Assembly: GCA_002104985.1 (NCBI GenBank)
Contig: MCGO01000033.1
Span: forward strand, 248,001 to 312,000
Length of the DNA stretch: 64,000 bases
Direction of reading: 5' to 3'
DNA from: Rhizoclosmatium globosum
Taxonomy: Eukaryota; Chytridiomycota; Chytridiomycetes; Chytridiales; Chytriomycetaceae
Shown piece by piece: positions 19,758 to 30,914 of this stretch. Under the pieces are notes generated by a model, which was given only the letters and a program-made list of their open reading frames with translations, had not been told where the DNA came from and searched no databases. Positions within the stretch are counted from its first letter, which is position 1; every line of letters begins with the position of its first letter. The position numbers and the translations under genes were made by a program.

Positions 19758-20710
19758 CTACAGCAAAGAATTCTGAAGCTTTATTCGTAGTTGCTCCGTT
19801 TCGTGCTCGAGGAAGTGTATGATGTCGGTCTTTTCCTTCTCTTTCTGAAGTAATTCAATGATGTACTCCCGTGCTAAATAATCGTATAAAGGAAGGCTCA
19901 GGAATCAAAAGATTTAAGTAGCTTACCAATCGTGAGTACTTTCTCCTTCGGTGCTCCTTTCCCATAGAATGGCAGCAAGTCTTTCAGTTTTTGGAAATAA
20001 GCTCGAAGGATTGCCCGGCGTCGACTCTCAGCTTCTTTTCGGTACAATCGTCGCTTCTCGCTGGGTTTTTTCTTGCTGTTCACTCTACCGTAAGCATTTT
20101 AGTCATAGCTCATTCAATATAAGTGATTTGGTGATTTAAACCTTGGCTTTTTGCCTTTAATTGATGTCTTGCTATCGTCTTGAGTTTGACTTGGAACGGC
20201 AGCTATGTCGAATGATGTGATGGAAAATGAATTGCAAGGCACAGTCGGCTTCAAAACTTCTGATGGAGGGACACTTTGGTGCTCAAATAAGGTGGTTTGG
20301 GATGAGCAAGAGGCCAGGAATGCACTGTATGGCCCTATTGTAAATTTGGAATCTTGATTCTTTAAACCAGCTACACACTGTTCTATCATTGCTTCCTGTG
20401 GAGTTGGCGATAGACCTGAAGGAACATAACTGAATCTTGTATTGTCCTTGTCGCAGAAACTGTTGAGATCCAGAATTTGTGATGGAGTTATTCGTTCCGA
20501 CATCTGCATATTCTTGCTACCAGATTCTGGTTGATCATAAGGCAGAGCTTCGCATTCCATCGGCATATGACTTGGAATAAGGATTTCGTCAGCGAATGAG
20601 TTGAAATACTCAAGTTCATCTGCTGATAACTGGAGGTCAGACAGTTTAAAGGCATTCTCAGTTTCAGCAACCGTTGTAGCCGAACAAAGCTGAGAGTAAT
20701 TCTGGTCCAT
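19758..20710 (-). CDS. bHLH-Zip array member 4, 280 aa
   Basis: The shortest member. Exons 20142-20710, 19927-20084 (158 nt) and 19758-19873. The bHLH reads R-K-E-A-E-S-R-R-R-A-I-L-R-A-Y-F-Q-K-L-K-D-L-L-P in the first half (cited over two helical turns), then A-P-K-E-K-V-L-T-I and A-R-E-Y-I-I-E-L-L with a zipper rich in Glu and Lys. The N-terminal half has D-E-L-E-Y-F-N-S-F-A-D-E, resembling an acidic activation segment, and R-I-T-P-S-Q-I-L-D-L. Ser replaces the usual Arg/Lys after the conserved Glu of the basic region. Confidence 0.86.
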
Positions 20711-20865
20711 TTGATCTGGAACGCTTCGGGAGGTTTTTTCTGTTTATAATAGGAAACGTTGGTTTGATGGGATGTTATTGGTCCAATTGGTGTTCTGGAA
20801 GATTGAGCTTCAGAAGTACCAACTGAAAATTGATTTACTTTATATAAATATGTAGATATATCAAA

Positions 20866-22117
20866 CTATTTCTTCATAAGCTCCTTCTTCATCGCTTCAA
20901 TTTCCTTCTCTAAATCGTCTATCATGTTCGCCTTCTCGCTTTCGGTTCTTTGTAACTCGGCAATGTATTCAGCAGCTAGAAGATCAATATTAGAGATATC
21001 TGGTGAAATGGCTTTGGTTTCATACCTTTTTCCAAGACGCGCTCTTTTGATGCAACACTGTCCAAATTCGACGAACTTGGCAATACTCTTCGTATTTCAT
21101 GTAAACTTTGTCGCACCAGTTCGCGTCGTCGTCGCTCGGCTTCCCGTCTGAACTCGCGTCGACGTTGTTCCGATGTGTTTTCACTTTAAGAATTTTCAAA
21201 AAAGTCAATCCAAAACAAAGCAAAACTGCGTGGAAAACTTACACTGCTGAATTCCGCCTTGGTCCCTCAATACCCTCCAATAAGTCCAGCACGGCATCCC
21301 CTCCTGTAACTGTCGTTGGTCGAAGCGGATCACTTCCCTTCGAAGACGAACGTTCCGGGGAGCTATTTGAATCACTCAACGACGCGGACGATGTTCTTGA
21401 TGAGTTTTCAGATGTGACGTAAAGAGGCGCATTGGAATAATTGAACTGCATAACGTCGATGGAAGTATTGATCACGGTCGGGTTATTATTCAATACATTG
21501 AATTGATGTGGCTGCAGTTCCATGATTTGTGCCGGGGTAAGTCGCACTGAAGTGTCAGAATGTATACTTCCAGTAACGGATCGTGAGCGAGAGCCACGTT
21601 CTGATGACAATGGACTGGATCTGCGAGTTTCATTCCGTCTACTTGATGGAATGCTTTCAGATACGGGAGATGATATGTGCACGGAGCTGCGAGCTGAAGT
21701 CTGGTGTTGTGGTTGTGGAATGGGGCTTTGAAAGAGGAATGGTGGCGCGGACACGTCATTTGTGTAAACTTGGCTGCCAAGAGGAGATGCGGCGACAATT
21801 CGAGAAAATACAGGTGTTGGAGGTGGTACTGAACGAGGCTGTAGAGCCGACGGTGGTGTATCCAAATGGCCCCATTCCATGCCTCCTTCATGTTGCTCAA
21901 TACCACCATTAGGTTGGAATGGATCAAAGTGATTGAAGACCGGTGTAAGACCTGACGATGTTCCTCCAATTGAAGGACTCATGTCGGGTCCTATTCGGTT
22001 TCGGAGAGCTGCTGCTGAATCAAACTGGAGCGATGTGATCAAATTGACCTCCTCCTGAGTCATAATGGAGGGAGAACGCTCGTGAGTACTTCTATGGCTT
22101 CTACTGCTCTCAGACAT
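20866..22117 (-). CDS. bHLH-Zip array member 5, 380 aa
   Basis: Exons 21243-22117, 21026-21183 (158 nt) and 20866-20975. Basic region E-F-R-R-E-A-E-R-R-R-R-E-L, loop S-V-A-S-K-E-R-V-L-E, helix 2 A-A-E-Y-I-A-E-L-Q and a zipper ending K-K-E-L-M-K-K. The start was taken at the ATG of M-S-E-S-S-R; an in-frame start 40 codons upstream (22237) is possible but lacks the composition of the other members. The Ser-rich N-terminus holds R-L-T-P-A-Q-I-M-E-L. A Ser/Pro stretch before the bHLH (S-S-P-E-R-S-S-S-K) could be a kinase target region. Confidence 0.85.
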
Positions 22118-22251
22118 CTGGAGATGCTGTACTTTGAAACAGGTTTTGTTTGGGTTTGTTGGCGGCCAACTTTTTCGGAAAATTCCTGGATAGGACTCAT
22201 CGGAGAATTTGTGAGCATGCTCCCAAAAAACATTCAACTTCTAATCTCTAT

Positions 22252-23390
22252 TTACTCTAATATTTGTCTAACAACTTCAAGCTCTGCTTCAAGCTGTAAA
22301 ATTTCTGCTCGTTTTGCCTTCTCTGCTTCTTGCAGCTCAAGAATGTGTTTCATGGCTGCAAGGTATTTGTAAGCGATTCAACAAGACAATCCCACAATTT
22401 ACCATTAGCTAAAAGGACATCTTTCGTCTGTTTCTTTCCTGATCGAGGTGCGGGTAATAAAGATTCCAGCGTTTGAAACGACACTTTCAAGTCATCTCGC
22501 CGTTGCTGTTCTGCTGTTTTCCTTTTCAATCGAACTAATTTGGCGTATTCTGTAGGTCTGGAAAATTATTAATATAATAATATAGCAATAGTTCCCACTC
22601 ACGATAAGTGACTCTGCGGAACTGCTGGCGTGGATTCAGTTGCAGTATATTCACTCAAGATACGTTCGAGTTTCTCATTGAATTCCTTTCGTTTTGCTTC
22701 TATGCTGACAATGTTTGGAGCATCAAAATGAAGCCGTCGAGGTTGAGGGCTCAACGGCGTCGGTACGGGAGGAGGTAATAGAATGACATCGTTCGAAGTA
22801 TTGGACAAAGGAGGAGGGCCGTAATGGTTATAGATTTGTGGGTATTGGTAATTTGAAGGATTCGCATAGTGGGATGAGGAAGACGAAGGGCTGTGCTGTT
22901 CAAATGTAGGGTATATTGGCTCCTCGGTTGCAGAATTGTATTGATATTGTCTATTTGTGTATGGCTTTGACCAGCTGTTATCGCGGCTGGCAGGGGGTGT
23001 TTGAAGCTGGACAAGGCTCATTGACGAGGCTTCTACGGCACGGATCTCTGACTCCAGCCGTCTGAAGTGTACCGAAGGCGGTGTGAACTCGACAGTGGTG
23101 AGAGCTTTGAAGGGGACGGTTGATTGTGTCTGTGATTCAGAGGCTGAGGGGGCGCTTTGCTCTTGATAACGGGCCCATTTGAAAGCACCCGATTCAGCCT
23201 GTATCTCCGCTATTCCATCTTGATCATCATTCTTTATGCCGTAGGTCGTTGGTGTATTCGTTGTGGGATACTCTGTGAAGTGTCTGGAGATACGATCATC
23301 TGACGATGCTGACGTTGACAGGCCATACGACGACCCACTGCTTGAGCGTGATGGATTGTGCTGATCACTGTGTTCCCCAAGGCCGTCCAT
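22252..23390 (-). CDS. bHLH-Zip array member 6, 348 aa, without the TPSQ motif
   Basis: Exons 22603-23390, 22403-22557 and 22252-22355. bHLH: L-K-R-K-T-A-E-Q-Q-R-R-D-D-L-K-V-S-F, L-E-S-L-L-P, K-Q-T-K-D-V-L-L-A-N-A-M-K-H-I-L-E-L-Q and a zipper. It shares both intron positions with its neighbours, so it belongs to the same expansion. It is the only member where I cannot find the R-x-T-P-S-Q motif; the nearest match is V-E-F-T-P-P-S. Instead it has an extra short helical segment (E-A-K-R-K-E-F-N-E-K-L-E-R-I-L) just before the first intron. Confidence 0.84.
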
Positions 23391-23676
23391 CTTTCACTTG
23401 TAACTAATCAATTTGGTGCCAATTTGTGGAACGGAAAAAGAGCGTGCAAGTTGGTATGGTGCGTGGCCATTTTTCTATGAACTGGCGACCTCGGCGCGTG
23501 CCCATCAATTTTGCAACAACAATCGAGTTTGCCACACGGCGAAAAGAAGATATTAGATGCAGAAATATATGTTTCAATTCTTTAGTATCAATGTTTGTAA
23601 GAGAAAACATTATTGACATCTTTACTATAATTATCGACATCTGGTAATAGAAAGCAGCAAATTATAAAGAAATTAA

Positions 23677-24898
23677 TTACATATTCTTTAGAGCACGAAT
23701 AGAAGCTTCGAGCTCGTATAATTCTTGTTCCTTCTGCTCTTCTTGGCGTTGCAGATCCCCAATATATTCAATCACTGCAGGAATCATCAGTCACGGATTA
23801 AAGAGCGTTCAAAATCTCACCTTTCTCCAAGATTTGAGTCTGGTTTGGAGCCTTGTTTACGCCATTCGTTGTTTCTTGTGGCAAAAGCTCCTTCATTTGT
23901 GCAAACCCTTCTCTCATTGAATCTCTCCGTGCCTTTTCAGTTTCTTTGCGGAAAGCACGCTCTTTCAATTCGACTTCAGTGAGGTTGGTGCTATACGCAA
24001 ATTGGAAGTTGGATTAGCAAGGGTTCGGCGTTATGCAAGGATGAACAACTTACAACGACTGCTTTCGGCTTCCAGATCTGGAGTTCTTCCGACTGCTAGG
24101 TCGGCTCTTTCTTGACTCTGAGACTTCGACAGGTCCCAATAGTGGAGAACCCAGGCCACTGTTCGCAAAGACGCTCAACTTGCGTGCCGATGAAATGCTT
24201 CCCGATCTTCCCAAAGCGAGAGCAGGTGTTGTCATGGGCGACGATGTGAAACTAGTTCTTCTTGATCCAGTTGTCGATTCTGGCTGATCTACCAGATCAA
24301 ATTCGTCAGCGATTGGGAACTTGTATTCATTTGCAGAATAAGTGTGAGTATTGGGTGCGAGGATATGACTAGGGGTAAGGCGGGATGGATCCCGGGAATA
24401 TGGCGTTTGTTTGAGTGAAGGGCGACGGAAATTGGATAGCTGAACTGGTTCTCGTTGTTCTTGCATAATGTGTAATTGACGAGCAGATTTGTTATGGAGA
24501 AGAGAAGCTGGAGTCGCTGGAGGGGGCATTGAGGTGAAAATACATTGGTTCGGCTCGGAGTTGATGGGCATGGGTGTCTCAGTTCCGAAAGAGACAGGAT
24601 ATGTGGACTCATGTGTATTCAGGAATGTAACTTGAGATGTAGAGGCATAGGCAACAGGATCCCAGGAGAGCTGATTGCCCTGAAGGATAGAGCCCGAGAA
24701 CTGTGCCATCAAGTCTACAGTTTCGGGGGACAGAAATGTCGGTTCGCCCTTCATATCTGCATTCGATTGCATAAGATCCGTGGCGTCAGGAAAGAGATAC
24801 GATGGCCAAGGGACGTCCATTTCGCAAATCGTTTTTTCTTCCCCAACAACGTGCACGCTCAATTTTATGGGCTTGGTGCCATTTCGGCTGTCATCCAA
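23677..24898 (-). CDS. bHLH-Zip array member 7, 370 aa
   Basis: Exons 24054-24898, 23821-23990 and 23677-23774. Basic region F-R-K-E-T-E-K-A-R-R-D-S-M and helix 1 ending L-L-P. The loop is long and neutral (N-G-V-N-K-A-P-N-Q-T-Q). Helix 2 is I-L-E-K-V-I-E-Y-I-G-D-L-Q, followed by a zipper. The N-terminal part carries R-L-T-P-S-H-I-L and a Ser/Arg-rich segment (S-R-K-S-R-P-S-S-R-K-N-S-R) directly before the bHLH that may be a nuclear localisation signal or phosphorylation cluster. The first coding segment contains P-E-T-V-D-L-M-A-Q-F, comparable with the acidic/hydrophobic patches of members 3 and 4. Confidence 0.85.
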
Positions 24899-25112
24899 CT
24901 TAGCGCCATACTGTTCCTATTGTAACCTTTCTACAAAAATGAAATGAGGAGCGCGTTTATCTGCCATGCAATTCTTTTCATTCTCCCGATATCCGTGGGA
25001 AGGTGAGCACGCAATTCTATCAATCTCCATCCCCACATTTTTTTTGAATGTTACTGTCGTGTTATCTCTATCCGTTCCCAATCATATATTTATTAGTATC
25101 TATACATCAAAT

Positions 25113-26541
25113 TCATTCTGCATCTTGTAGCGCCTTCTTAACCGCTTCGATTTCGCTTTCTAACTCTTTAATAGTTGCCTCCTTCTCCTTTTCTTCCTTC
25201 TGAAGATCGGCTACGTATTCATACACAATTTCTAACAAGAGTTGTTGACTGGGAGGCCGTCCTGGAATTCGAGACTGTGGTAAAACTGTTCGCAGCTCTT
25301 CTAATCCCTCCTTGATGGCATCTCGTCGTTGCTTTTCGGCTTCTTTTCGATTGTGCTTGAGTTTGGCGTCTTCTTCTGGTGTTCTAAGAGAGAAAAGTAA
25401 GGACAATTAGGCTTACGAGCATTAATTGGTCAGACACTCACAAATTGGGTTTAGACCGTTTGCGAATAGACTTCTTTTTGACCAATTCGTGTAATTTTGC
25501 GGTGTTCTGTTGGGGTGCATTTGCAGCTTGTGGAAGTGGAGAAAGGCTGCTACTGGAACTTCGCTCCGCTAATGTTCGGTTGGGACCCAAAGCTGAAGGC
25601 GAAGAGATTTGCGGATTAATCATTGGGCTATTTCGGATCTTAGGTTGTTGTGATTGCGGCCATGATGAACTTGGAAGCATTGGAGGTGAGAAGAGGAAAG
25701 CTGGGTTAGGCTCGGTTGGAGTTTGAGCATAAGATGGCCCTAAGGCTGGGGAAACTAATAGCTGTGAAAAGAAACTTGGATTTAATTGGACTGAAGACAT
25801 TGTGGCAGCGAGTCCTGATGATGCCGTGTTTGCAGTTGCAGATAACATTGGTGTATTGTTGAGAGAAGGGGCGGCTGATGGGAATGCGAATGGAGAGGCA
25901 TTGATTTGGGGCGGAAACAGAGGAGAATCGCAGAATACAGAATTTGAGCGATGCTGGGTGAAGTTTAACTCGTTTTGGAGGAACAATGACTGAGTTGACA
26001 CATCATTGTGAGACAGGCCCATCTGCTGCATCATAATCTGAGACGGAGTAATACGATTCAGGTTTTCAGTATCGGTAGAATCCAGAGACCAATTGATCGT
26101 ATCTGATGGGTTGATAGACTGTTGTGATAGAATTGAAGCGAACGAGGGCGAGCTGAGCAGATTGTTTCCTGCCAGTGCCAGTGCGGACCCATGAGTTTGA
26201 TCGAACAGCGTTGCCGTTGCCGTTGCCGTTGCCGCCGTCGGAGGCTCAGGGAGTGCGGCATTTGCATTGGACAAGACAGTGTGGCCGTGTCCGTGTTCGC
26301 CCGTTGTCCACATTTCCATCAACTCGGCCGTGTTGTCCAAGTTGTCCAAATCGGTGTTCGAGGACGCCCAATCGCCGCCTGGCCAGCCAAAGCCAAAGCC
26401 AGAGCCAAACAAAGTTGTCTCCGAATCAAGTTTCACACTGGTTGAAGGTGCACTGTCAGAGCTAGTGCCGTGAGTGTGCGTCCCAGTCACCCGTCGAAGG
26501 AGCTCGTCTACCTCGAATGCATTGCCGGGCTGCGGGTCCAT
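25113..26541 (-). CDS. bHLH-Zip array member 8, 456 aa
   Basis: Exons 25442-26541 and 25113-25383. The intron before the basic region is kept, whereas the one after the loop has been lost. The bHLH is the most canonical of the set: N-R-K-E-A-E-K-Q-R-R-D-A-I, L-E-E-L-R-T-V-L-P, Q-L-L-L-E-I-V-Y-E-Y-V-A-D-L-Q, then a long Glu/Lys zipper ending K-K-A-L-Q-D-A-E. The 370-residue N-terminus is Ser/Gln/Asn-rich with a dipeptide run of Ala-Thr, and holds R-I-T-P-S-Q-I-M. First gene of the array in transcription direction. Its start faces the BAR-PH gene across 124 bp. Confidence 0.87.
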
Positions 26542-26665
26542 ATTAAGGCGAGGGGGCGTTACAGGGCAAGACTTGAACAAAAGGGACAAAAGAAAGAGGG
26601 TTTCTATTTATCCACGTGATTTGGGTTTTGGGGGTGAAACAATTATCAATCCAAACACACGTCAA
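26542..26665. promoter_or_regulatory. Shared divergent promoter region
   Basis: 124 bp between the start codons of bHLH member 8 and the BAR-PH gene. Contains CCACGTGA at about 26613-26620, an E-box core (CACGTG) that a bHLH factor could bind. Any self-regulation is inference. Confidence 0.4.
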
Positions 26666-28591
26666 ATGCAACAGAAGCGAGAGAGTAGTGCTACCCTGTT
26701 TTCTCGTGCTTCTAAAGTACCAGTGATGCAGGAGATTGAGCAGCTCTGGCCCCATTCAATCATCCAAGCTGAGAAGGTGCCTTTTGCTCAACAACGCCTG
26801 AATGCGTGGCGTCACATTGTGGAGGTACGTTGGACCTCCCAACTTAAATTCAACCTCATAACATTTGCGATTAGGAATTGCTTCAATTTGTCGTTGTGAT
26901 CCAGTCTATCGAAAAAGAATATGCACGCGAATATGATAAGTTTGCTGCGCGCCTCGCTAAATTAGGAACCACGCCACAGAATCCTGTATCATTCGGTAAG
27001 TTATTTAGTTCTTGTTATTTTCTGACAGCGATACAGAGGAATCAACCGGAATTCCCGTTGAAACCGTTCAAAAGTCTCTGTCAAAACTCTCAGACGAGCA
27101 TCTAAACTTTGAAAGATCCATCAACGATACATGTTACAAGCTTTTATTGGAACTGAAAGCTGAAATCACTCGTCGAAGCAAAGACTTCAAAGCTGACACA
27201 GATTCATTGACGAAAACGGTGACAAAGTCGCGCTCTGCCACAATCAACATGATTTCACTGCATGAAAAAGTAAAGGCGCGTCGCGTCAGTAACACACGAG
27301 CGAATGACAACTCTTTTGTCGACCTATGGCTCACGGAGCGTGTGCTTTATAAGCACTTGCGCGAAATGATTCACACTGAAAACAAATATCAGGAGAATAT
27401 GCTTCAGTTGTTGAATGGAATACAAGAATTCGACGAAAAAGTGGTAACCAGCGTGAAATACGTCCTTGGGGACTTTTTCCTCGCACGCGAACATCAACAT
27501 GACTCCATAAACGTAAGAATCTCTCTGCTATATTCATGGAAGCTTACCTCTCTACTTAGGCTCTACTTCAACACGCAAGGACTCATGTCAATACCCTAGA
27601 ATCCAGCGCTCCTTTCACAACATTCGCTACCACCACAACCATTTTCGACGAATCTGCATGGAAAACATCCCGCAGCTTACAAACCTTCCCCTACGAAATC
27701 CAAGAAATCCAAATCCTGAAACAAAGCGTCATGTCCCGCCAATACTTCTGGTCGCGAAGTGGTTGGACGCAGGCTTTGTTTGTCATTACGGAGAGTGGAT
27801 ATTTGCATTGCTTCAAACGTGTGCATGGAAGGGCACGAGGAGATGAAGTTCGGAAACGTGCTTTGGATAAGAAGCCTGTTTTTGGGTGGGGTCTTGGGAA
27901 GAAGAATGTTGGGTTGCCCGTTATTCCTCCCAGTGCTGGGATTTTGGAGGCGGAGATGCATGAGACTCCAGCGTATAATGACTTGGATACACCAGCGACT
28001 TATTACAGGTACAGGATGACTAGGTTTATGAATTTCTGTTTTCTAAACCCACTGGTTTAGTATTTGCTTGAGCAACTCTGGTCGAATTGCTGTCAACGTG
28101 ATTCCTGAAAAACCATGTGTATTTTCCATTGAGCTCTTTAAAAGTCCAAGAGATCCTATTGCCGTAAAGCGTTATGAAATCAAGGCCAACAGCGAATCCG
28201 AGATGATTGAGTGGGTTTCGTTCTTGAAAGAGAAAATCGAGTTGAGTTTCCAGATTACATCACATCTTCTCACTAATTCTATCCTTTTGAAAAGGTCGTA
28301 TTTGCCTCAGGGACCGCCTGAGCCTCTCTTCCTCCCTGAACATGAGATTCTCGATCGTGTCGAAACTGCTGTGAGGCGTCCACCGCCTCCTGTTCCAGTC
28401 AAGAAGCCTGTTGCATCTCAAGAGTCCGAATTTACCGTAATCGAAGATGAAATCAATGTAGAGCCACAACTCCTTCTGACTCGATCAAAGTGAATCCTCA
28501 TCAGGGAGTCGGTGAAATCACAGGACGCACATTTACTCTGTCTTCCACTTCTAAAGTCGTCAGAAAAGCTCCAGAACCGTTGTTGGCGTGA
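26666..28591 (+). CDS. BAR and PH domain protein, Slm1/Slm2-like, 562 aa
   Basis: Six exons (26666-26824, 26875-26995, 27037-27512, 27560-28008, 28061-28457, 28505-28591) joined in a closed frame. The last junction uses a CTGAC branch and leads to a short C-terminal exon. Residues about 20-270 form a helical BAR-like region (Q-Q-R-L-N-A-W, A-R-E-Y-D-K-F, H-L-R-E-M-I-H-T-E-N-K-Y). A PH domain follows at about 310-490, opening with M-S-R-Q-Y-F-W-S-R-S-G-W-T-Q-A-L-F-V-I-T. In yeast, Slm1/2 bind PI(4,5)P2 at eisosomes and pass signals to TORC2 at the plasma membrane. The domain order supports this role; the exact orthology is inferred. Confidence 0.82.
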
Positions 28592-28659
28592 GAATGGTCG
28601 TGTAGATTGGAATTACTTCACACAGCTTTTACTTTATTTTGATGTGTTTGTTTTTGAAT

Positions 28660-29189
28660 TTACTTGTTCTTTTTCCGAAAATAGTCGGCTGTTATTTTCG
28701 AGTATTGGTTAGAAGGATTTTTTGGCTCGTGGAGAACATACCTAATTTCTCAACAGCTTCTGCACAAACACTTGCAAACATGGTGCCATCGTAGGTGGAT
28801 ACGATGTAGTGGCCGTGTGTTTTTGCAACGATGATTCCAGATTTATCCTACTTTCGTATCAATGTTGTATGAGAAGCACGGAATAACTCACGTTTTTCGC
28901 GTATAGAGACAAGTTATCTGCCCGAACCGCTCTGTACGCCATGTCCATCAACGTTATAGCTGCTTCACCTGTTCGAACATCTCTAGGCGATTCAAACGCG
29001 ATAAGGATCTTTGTGTAGTCCATTGGTGTAATCTGTATGTGGTCCTGTTTCATTCCTGTTTGCTCTGGTTCAAGATCATACCTCAAACAGTGGAGACTTT
29101 GCTTTTATAGATCCATCTTTCCGTTTGATGATAGCTGCGTGTTGGACGTGGTGTGTTGAAAGTAGGGCTTCTTGGAGAAGTTGGTTCAT
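28660..29189 (-). CDS. PFN4: Profilin-4-like protein, 127 aa
   Basis: Four exons (29082-29189, 28892-29032, 28742-28847, 28660-28688). The protein matches profilin-4 rather than conventional profilin: T-x-H-V-x-x-A-A-I-I-K near the start, I-T-P-M-D, then R-A-D-N-L-S-L-Y-A-K-N, I-I-V-A-K-T-H, and the end V-E-K-L-A-D-Y-F-R-K-K. Length agrees with animal profilin-4 (about 129 residues). Animal PFN4 acts in sperm and does not bind actin or polyproline strongly. In a fungus with swimming spores a flagellar or basal-body role is the natural inference. The 3' end overlaps no neighbour; the BAR-PH gene ends 68 bp away, convergently. Confidence 0.88.
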
Positions 29190-29282
29190 TTCTAGAGATT
29201 GTCGCGTTTTATGGAAACGAAGAAGGAAGTAAATTTACAAGTCGCCGAGCACAGATTTTATTCAACGTTTCCGTCCAAGCTA

Positions 29283-30793
29283 TTACTTCTTCTTCATAAA
29301 GCTTCCACCCTTCTTCTTGGCTGGACCGCTGGCTGCCTTCGCGTCGGGCTGAACAAATTGTAAGATTTATGACCAATCAAGAAAGTATTACCTTGCGCTT
29401 CACACCGGCAGCACTACCAGCAGGCTTGCCAACAGGTTTAAAGTAATCCGCCAATCGGCCCTGTGTGGTACCCGTCCTTGTTTTGATGAGCTTTTGAATA
29501 GCAGAGCGGACACGGTCCTCACTAAAATGGATTAAGTAAACGATAGAGATTTGAAAAGAAAGGTCTCACTTGAACCCTTTCTCTCCAACGAGATATTTGA
29601 CAACACCCTCTTCATCTGGTGCCTCCCATTTAACATCCAACTCAGCAGCATCCGTGACACTCGGCGTCTTGAACAACTCCCGCGCTTCCTTATACGGCCA
29701 ATCCTCTGGAATCGCGTACTTTTTCGTATCAATGTGCTTCAAGATTGTTTCAATGTTCTTGTGCTCCTTAATCAAGGAGACTGCACGCGTTGGACCGATT
29801 CCTTTGATCGAGTCGCAGTAATCACATCCAAGAAGGATACACATGTCAATGAACTGATCCATGGTCATGCCAAGTCCTTCGAGGACTTTTGGGAGCTCGA
29901 TTTCCATGACGGGCATTTTACGGGCTTCGGAGAAGGTTAAGTGACGCATGAGGACGGGTGTTCCAAAAGTGAGGGTGTCCATGTCTTCGGAGCCTGCTGC
30001 GTATACTTTTCCTGACTTTGCGAGTGATGCGCATTGGGCTTCGGCCTCACATGGGGCCTAAGATGGCTAATGAGTGTTGTGTGGGGATGAAGGAATGGGC
30101 ATACCTCAATGTAAGGGACTCCCATTAATTTAAGCAGCCTTCTGCATTCTTCATTATGCTCTTTTGTGACTTTGACTGTACGTCGACTGAACTTATCAAA
30201 GTTCTCAGCGTCACCTGTGAAGTCCGAAAATGAGGCCAACGACACCAACCAGAACCAAACGCACCAGCTTCTTCTGCAGCAGCTGCAGCCTTCTCAGCTC
30301 CTTCTCTCTTTTCACCACGTTTCTTGAGTTCGTTGCTCTTCATGTCCGGTGGCTTTCCGTCGAAGACATAGACTGGTTTAATCCCGTTTTCAAACATTCT
30401 GACTGTTCGATAGAGCATTCCCATCAAGTGACTAAGACGTTGAATGGAAGGAGAATAGATACAATTTAGAATGACTTCTGGGAGTCCATCAGAACTCACC
30501 TTGTTGTTTCGCCGGCCTCGTTCGTCAACTGCATTCCATCCTGCTGTCTGACTGCAATCAAGAACTGGTAGATGGACATGGATGCATCAATTGCGACCTG
30601 GTTTAAGCGAGTGTGAGTGTGAGTGCGTGAAGTGTATTGAATATGAACTGGTTTTACTTTGCGACCGAAGCAGTTTGAAATGGGCAGTTCTTTGATGGCT
30701 CCTGGCGCATGTTCGGCAATGACTTTGCTGAGTCCGTGAATACCTGAGAACGAGTGAGCGAGGGAACAGGCAGCAGTTTGAATACGCACCCAT
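29283..30793 (-). CDS. FEN1: Flap endonuclease 1
   Basis: Eight exons (30790-30793, 30658-30743, 30500-30597, 30265-30431, 30105-30214, 29570-30057, 29392-29521, 29283-29348) encode 382 residues. The first coding exon is four nucleotides, ATG plus G. The N-domain has M-G-I-H-G-L, V-A-I-D-A-S-M and V-F-D-G-K-P-P; the I-domain has [10 protein letters not shown] and [11 protein letters not shown]. These hold the metal-binding acidic residues. The helix-hairpin-helix [13 protein letters not shown] follows, then the PCNA-binding Q-G-R-L-A-D-Y-F near the C-terminus and a Lys-rich tail. It cleaves 5' flaps during Okazaki fragment maturation and long-patch base excision repair. Fully intact. Confidence 0.97.
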
Positions 30794-30914
30794 TTTGATA
30801 AAGTTTCTTTCTCTCCTGAATCTGAACAAAAGTTACTTGGGAGCGATATAATTATATTCATTTTCTCTCTCTATCCGCTATTTATGTACAAGTTCATTTC
30901 CTTTTCTTCTCCAA

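Noticed and set aside
15308..26541. First reading of the array as bZIP proteins
   Set aside because: The E-x2-R-R basic helix, a loop with S-K-E and the A-x2-Y-I-x-E-L second helix show bHLH-Zip. The bZIP N-x2-A-x2-x-R pattern is absent.
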